Position numbers and translations under genes: made by a program. From the NCBI RefSeq assembly GCF_005519465.1, contig NZ_CP027858.1, forward strand, positions 2,418,001 through 2,482,000: a stretch of DNA of 64,000 nt, read 5' to 3'. The notes beneath the pieces are model-generated. The model was not told the origin of the DNA. It did not search any database and saw nothing but the letters and a program-made list of their open reading frames with translations. Shown piece after piece: positions 61,076 to 64,000 of the stretch (positions within the stretch are counted from its first letter, which is position 1; every line of letters begins with the position of its first letter). Origin of the DNA: Streptomyces clavuligerus. GTDB taxonomy: Bacteria; Actinomycetota; Actinomycetes; Streptomycetales; Streptomycetaceae.

Positions 61076-61734
61076 TGCGGAGTGACCACCTTGTAGTTCT
61101 TCGGCACCTGGGCGTCCGGCCGGCGCAGATAGAGCGGCTGCGGCGGCGGGAAGCCCGCCCCTGAGGGGTCGTCCGCGAGCTTCTCGGCGGCGAGCGAGGC
61201 CAGCGCGGCGGCGGAGACGTGCTCGGGGGCGCGGGCGTCGGGGAAGGTGTCGGGGTAGAGGAGCGCCCCGGCGCCGACGGCGGGGAGGCCCGCGACCCGC
61301 TCGGCGATGTCCGCGGGCCGGTCGACCGAGGGGCCGTCGACCCGTCGGCGCGCGGAGTCGTACCGCGCCCAGTAGACCTCCTTGCGGCGGGCGTCGGTGG
61401 CCACCACGAAGGGGCCTTCCAGGCCGCTCGCCCAGGCCAGGCCGTCGAGGGTGCACAGCCCGTACACCGGGACGCCGAGCGCGGAGCCGAAGGTGGCGGC
61501 GGTGACGAGGCCGACCCGCAGCCCCGTGTAGGGGCCGGGGCCGACGCCCGCGACCACGGCGGTGACGGCGTCGAGCGTCACCCCGGCCTCGGCGAGGACC
61601 CGGTCGACGGCGGGCAGCAGCAGTTCACCGTGGCGGCGCGCGTCCACCCGGCTGGACTCGGCGACGACGGCGGAACCGTCGTGCAGGGCGGCGGTGACGG
61701 CGGGCGTGGCGGTATCTACGGCGAGCAAGAGCAC
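61072..61734 (-). CDS. tsaB: TsaB, t6A tRNA modification partner of TsaD
   Basis: A 220-residue TsaB (YeaZ), an inactive relative of TsaD that dimerises with it in the t6A complex. The actin-like start LLAVDTATPAVTAAL and GPGPYTGLRVGLVTAATF are typical. It is the first gene of the coupled tsaB-rimI-tsaD unit. Its start is ATG 61734, with an A-rich stretch (61800-61865) in the gap to the divergent plus-strand gene. TsaE, the ATPase of the same pathway, is encoded at 63012-63569 on the same strand but not directly adjacent. Confidence 0.93.
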   Translation of the reverse strand: MLLLAVDTATPAVTAALHDGSAVVAESSRVDARRHGELLLPAVDRVLAEAGVTLDAVTAVVAGVGPGPYTGLRVGLVTAATFGSALGVPVYGLCTLDGLAWASGLEGPFVVATDARRKEVYWARYDSARRRVDGPSVDRPADIAERVAGLPAVGAGALLYPDTFPDARAPEHVSAAALASLAAEKLADDPSGAGFPPPQPLYLRRPDAQVPKNYKVVTPQ

Positions 61735-61874
61735 GCAAACAGCCTACGGCTCCCACGCCGGGGGCATTGCGCCCCGTCCCCACGGGCCCCTGCTGCTACC
61801 GTCGGCCGAAGACATAAACATTCAAAAGACCGCAGAAATTGCAGAAACCGCAGAAACCACGAAAGGCGGGCGCC

Positions 61875-62417
61875 GTGGCACCGAGCAGCGCGGGAATGGT
61901 GGCGGGGCTGACGGCGGCCGCTCTGACCGGTGTCTGCTTCCTGGGCTACCGGGCCGCCGCGGGCGCCCCCGCGGCCGAGAAGGCGCGCGCGGACGCGGCG
62001 GCCGAGGAGCGGCAGCGGCTGAAGCCGCGGGGGCCGCAGGGGCTCCCCGCCGAGTCGGGCTCCGGGACCCGGGTGGTGTACGACCTGTCGGAACGCAGGA
62101 TCTGGCTGGTCAACGGGGACCGCAAGGTCGCCCGCAGCTTCGCCGTGATGCCGTCGACGGTGCATCCCCGGCCGGGTTCCTACTCCGTCACCTCACGGTC
62201 GGGGCAGGTCACCGGGTCGGACGGGGTGGCGATCGAGCATGTGGTGCGGTTCGCGCACCTGGGCGACGTGGTGATCGGCTTCAGTGCCGCCGTGAACGGC
62301 TCGATGGCGGAGCCGGACCCGGACCGCAAGACGGGCGGCGTGCGGATGATGCGGAGCGACGGGGACGTGATGTGGCGGTTCGCCACGGTCGGCTCGAAGG
62401 TGATCGTGGTCCCGTAG
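61875..62417 (+). CDS. L,D-transpeptidase-like protein lacking the active site
   Basis: A 180-residue protein with one N-terminal membrane or signal segment (about residues 8-29) and an Ala/Glu/Arg spacer. Its outer domain resembles the YkuD fold: VVYDLSERRIWLVNGDRKV, TVHPRPGSYSV and, near the end, TGGVRMMRSDGDVMWRFATVGSKVIVV. In active enzymes that last motif is HGCVRM; here the histidine is T153 and the cysteine is G155, so transpeptidation is not expected. It may bind peptidoglycan or regulate other enzymes. GTG 61875 is used; TTG 61839 in frame is less likely. It diverges from tsaB. Confidence 0.75.
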   Translation: MAPSSAGMVAGLTAAALTGVCFLGYRAAAGAPAAEKARADAAAEERQRLKPRGPQGLPAESGSGTRVVYDLSERRIWLVNGDRKVARSFAVMPSTVHPRPGSYSVTSRSGQVTGSDGVAIEHVVRFAHLGDVVIGFSAAVNGSMAEPDPDRKTGGVRMMRSDGDVMWRFATVGSKVIVVP

Positions 62418-62520
62418 GCCGGGACCCCGTGAATCCGGCGCCCCCTTCCCGGACCGCCCGGCCCGGAAACGGAAATCGCCCGTACGAAGGACCCCGCGCG
62501 CACCGGACACGAGGGCTGCG

Positions 62521-62566
62521 CGGGAGTACGGCGGAGGGCGGGACACGGGAGTACGGCGGAGGGCGA
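62521..62566. repeat. 20-bp direct repeat after the transpeptidase-like gene
   Basis: CGGGAGTACGGCGGAGGGCG occurs at 62521-62540 and again at 62547-62566, six bases apart, just left of the small gene. Confidence 0.9.
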
Positions 62567-62584
62567 CGGGCGACGGCGCGGACC

Positions 62585-62827
62585 TCAGGCGGCCTCGGGC
62601 GCCTCGGGGCGGTCGCTCCCCCGCGCCGGGGCCGGGCGCGGCGGCGTCGACAGGGCACTGGCCGCCGCGCAGGACGCGAGCAGATCGCGCATGGACAGCG
62701 CGGCGGGGGCGGACGGCTGGCGCCCGGGGGCCCCTGGGGCCGGGCGGACGGCCCGTACCGGCGGGTGGTCCGCCGTCGTCCGCCGCCGCCCGGAGTGGGG
62801 CTGGAGTTCGCGCTCGGGTGCCGTCAT
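62585..62827 (-). CDS. small protein behind an iron-box-like palindrome
   Basis: An 80-residue protein of unknown function. It is rich in Pro, Arg and Ala, with one less biased segment (SMRDLLASCAAASALSTPP, residues 45-63) containing a single cysteine. No domain, signal peptide or span was recognised. The start at ATG 62827 is preceded by GGAGG seven bases away, and a perfect 18-base palindrome lies 29 bases upstream, which supports a real regulated gene. Neighbours are the transpeptidase-like gene and tsaE. Confidence 0.55.
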   Translation of the reverse strand: MTAPERELQPHSGRRRTTADHPPVRAVRPAPGAPGRQPSAPAALSMRDLLASCAAASALSTPPRPAPARGSDRPEAPEAA

Positions 62828-62855
62828 GGGTCGCCTCCTGTGGTCACGGGGGCTG

Positions 62856-62873
62856 GGTTAGGTATACCTAACC
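62856..62873. promoter_or_regulatory. palindrome resembling a DmdR/IdeR iron box
   Basis: GGTTAGGTATACCTAACC is a perfect 18-base palindrome that covers the likely -10 of the small gene. The half-site TTAGGT and CTAACC agree with the actinobacterial iron box TTAGGTTAG-C-TAACCTAA, but the centre differs (about 12 of 19 bases match), so the regulator is uncertain. Confidence 0.55.
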
Positions 62874-63011
62874 AGGGCTCCGTACCATGTGACCACGGTC
62901 GGCACGGCCCACGCAACATTTTCCCGACGCCGTGTCGGAATATTCGTCCCGGAAGCCGCGCGGGCCGCCGGGTCCGGCGCGGCGCGGGCCCGGACCGGCG
63001 GGGCACAGGGC

Positions 63012-63569
63012 TCAGCCGGTGGGCAGGTCCACCCCGGACCAGCGGGAGCCGTAGCCCGTCAGGGTGACCCTGCGCCGGTCATCGGCGTCGTCGGCACCCC
63101 CGTCGGCGGTGTCCGCCGCGTCCCCGGGGACCGTGCCGTTGCCGACCACCCGGTGGATCACCACATGCAGCCGGTCGTCCGACAGTTCCTCGACCTTGCC
63201 GTCGCCCCACTCCACGACCACCACCGAGTCCGGCAGCGAGACATCGAGGTCCAGGTCCTCCATCTCGTCCAGACCGCCGCCGAGGCGGTAGGCGTCCACA
63301 TGGACCAGGGCGGGGCCGCCGCTCAGGGACGGGTGCACACGGGCGATGACGAAGGTGGGCGAGGTGACCGCGCCCCGCACGCCGAGGCCCTCTCCGAGCC
63401 CCCGGGTGAGCGTGGTCTTGCCCGCGCCCAGCTCCCCGGTGAGCATCACCAGATCACCGGGGCGCAGCAGTGCGGCGAGCCGCCGTCCCAGGTCCCGCAT
63501 CTCTTCGGCGGAGTCGACGGCGAGGTGGGCGGCGGAGTACTCAGCCGCCGGGCTGTGCGGTGCTTCCAT
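63012..63569 (-). CDS. tsaE: TsaE, ATPase of t6A tRNA modification
   Basis: A 185-residue P-loop ATPase of the t6A complex. Walker A is GELGAGKTTLTRGLG, followed by TSPTFVIARVH, VHVDAYRLGG (with the conserved D and R of switch regions) and VVVEWGDG, the usual TsaE landmarks. A 40-residue C-terminal extension (DAADTADGGADDADD) is acidic and low complexity. ATG 63569 is used; ATG 63578 is an alternative. The start lies inside the end of the upstream hydrolase gene (29-base overlap), giving coupled expression. Confidence 0.93.
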   Translation of the reverse strand: MEAPHSPAAEYSAAHLAVDSAEEMRDLGRRLAALLRPGDLVMLTGELGAGKTTLTRGLGEGLGVRGAVTSPTFVIARVHPSLSGGPALVHVDAYRLGGGLDEMEDLDLDVSLPDSVVVVEWGDGKVEELSDDRLHVVIHRVVGNGTVPGDAADTADGGADDADDRRRVTLTGYGSRWSGVDLPTG

Positions 63570-64000
63570 ACGGCCCAACGGTAGCCGCTGCCGGTACCGC
63601 CCCCGCCCGGACGAGGAGATCCGCCAGCCGGTCGGTGACGGCGTCGGGGTGCTCCAGCATCACCAGATGCCCGCCGTCGGGCACGATCACCAGTTCGGCG
63701 TCGGGCAGCAGATCCGCGATCGTCTCGCTGTGGCCGCTGGGGGTGACCAGGTCCCGGTCCCCGGCGAGCACCAGGGCCGGAATACCGGCGAAGACGGGGA
63801 GCGCGGCGGCCTTGTCGTGCTCGTCGAAGGCGGGGTAGAACTCCGCGACCACGTCGATGGGGGTGGACTCGATCATCCGCTCGGCGAAGCGGACCACGGC
63901 GGGGTCCACGTCGCGGGAGGAGAACGAGTACCGCTTGATCAGGCCCGCGAACAGGTCGGCGGTGGCCCGGCGGCCCCGTTCCACCAGTTCGGCGCGGGAG
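63541..64000 (-). CDS. alpha/beta hydrolase, C-terminal part (runs off the window)
   Basis: The last 152 residues of an alpha/beta hydrolase; the start lies beyond position 64000. The visible part has the core strand IPALVLAGDRDLVTPSGH, with the acid residue of the catalytic triad as D, and VPDGGHLVMLEHPD with the catalytic histidine. The nucleophile region is outside the window. It overlaps tsaE by 29 bases, so the two are probably co-transcribed, an arrangement common in actinobacteria. Substrate unknown. Confidence 0.85.
   Translation of the reverse strand, partial: SRAELVERGRRATADLFAGLIKRYSFSSRDVDPAVVRFAERMIESTPIDVVAEFYPAFDEHDKAAALPVFAGIPALVLAGDRDLVTPSGHSETIADLLPDAELVIVPDGGHLVMLEHPDAVTDRLADLLVRAGAVPAAATVGPYGSTAQPGG

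Overview
The window is chromosomal core DNA of a Streptomyces (or very close actinomycete). It has very high G+C, third codon positions are almost all G or C, GTG starts are frequent, and development genes of the genus (bldM, whiD, shbA) sit beside guaB. No phage, plasmid, insertion sequence, CRISPR array, tRNA or rRNA gene was seen. Layout left to right: (1) 0.1-9.3 kb, a five-gene MoxR/vWA system: moxR-type ATPase, a DUF5682 protein and a vWA protein on the minus strand, and a SWIM zinc-finger protein and a DUF5691 protein on the plus strand. The two units diverge from a 97-base gap that carries two facing copies of the RecA-independent (PafBC-type) DNA-damage promoter, and about 1 kb of degenerate tandem repeat separates the DUF5682 and vWA genes. 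(2) 9.3-21 kb: a B12-binding mutase subunit, a lipase with an N-terminal pentapeptide-repeat insert, an M23 peptidase, pcrA/uvrD (again with a DNA-damage promoter), small membrane and DUF397 proteins, a PspC-histidine kinase/LuxR response regulator pair facing a second PspC protein across a long perfect inverted repeat, and DoxX. (3) 21-30 kb: guaA, a chorismate mutase behind a probable leader-peptide attenuator, a hairpin-rich non-coding stretch, a sortase-anchored surface protein, a GMC oxidoreductase and an aldehyde dehydrogenase. (4) 30-39 kb: three membrane Ser/Thr kinase-family genes (the middle one a pseudokinase with a giant insertion) and glpD. (5) 39-46 kb: a UDP-sugar dehydrogenase homologue lacking its catalytic cysteine, guaB3, guaB, shbA, bldM and whiD. 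(6) 46-54.7 kb: LysR and MOSC genes, an SDR, a 2-hydroxyacid dehydrogenase, groEL/groES with two CIRCE operators, a polysaccharide deacetylase and a THUMP-like methyltransferase. (7) 55-59 kb: an ECF42-type sigma factor with its DGPF partner, and an MFS exporter with a divergent TetR regulator. (8) 59-64 kb: the t6A tRNA-modification genes tsaB-rimI-tsaD and tsaE, a transpeptidase-like protein without its active-site residues, a small protein behind an iron-box-like palindrome, and the end of an alpha/beta hydrolase gene. The genes serve mostly housekeeping roles (GMP synthesis, protein folding, DNA repair, tRNA modification) and development or signalling. The least understood parts are the MoxR/vWA locus with its damage-type promoter pair and ATGA-linked repeat, the chorismate mutase leader, the pseudokinase, and the enzyme-like proteins with lost catalytic residues. 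All homology statements come from reading the translated sequences by eye; no database search was run.
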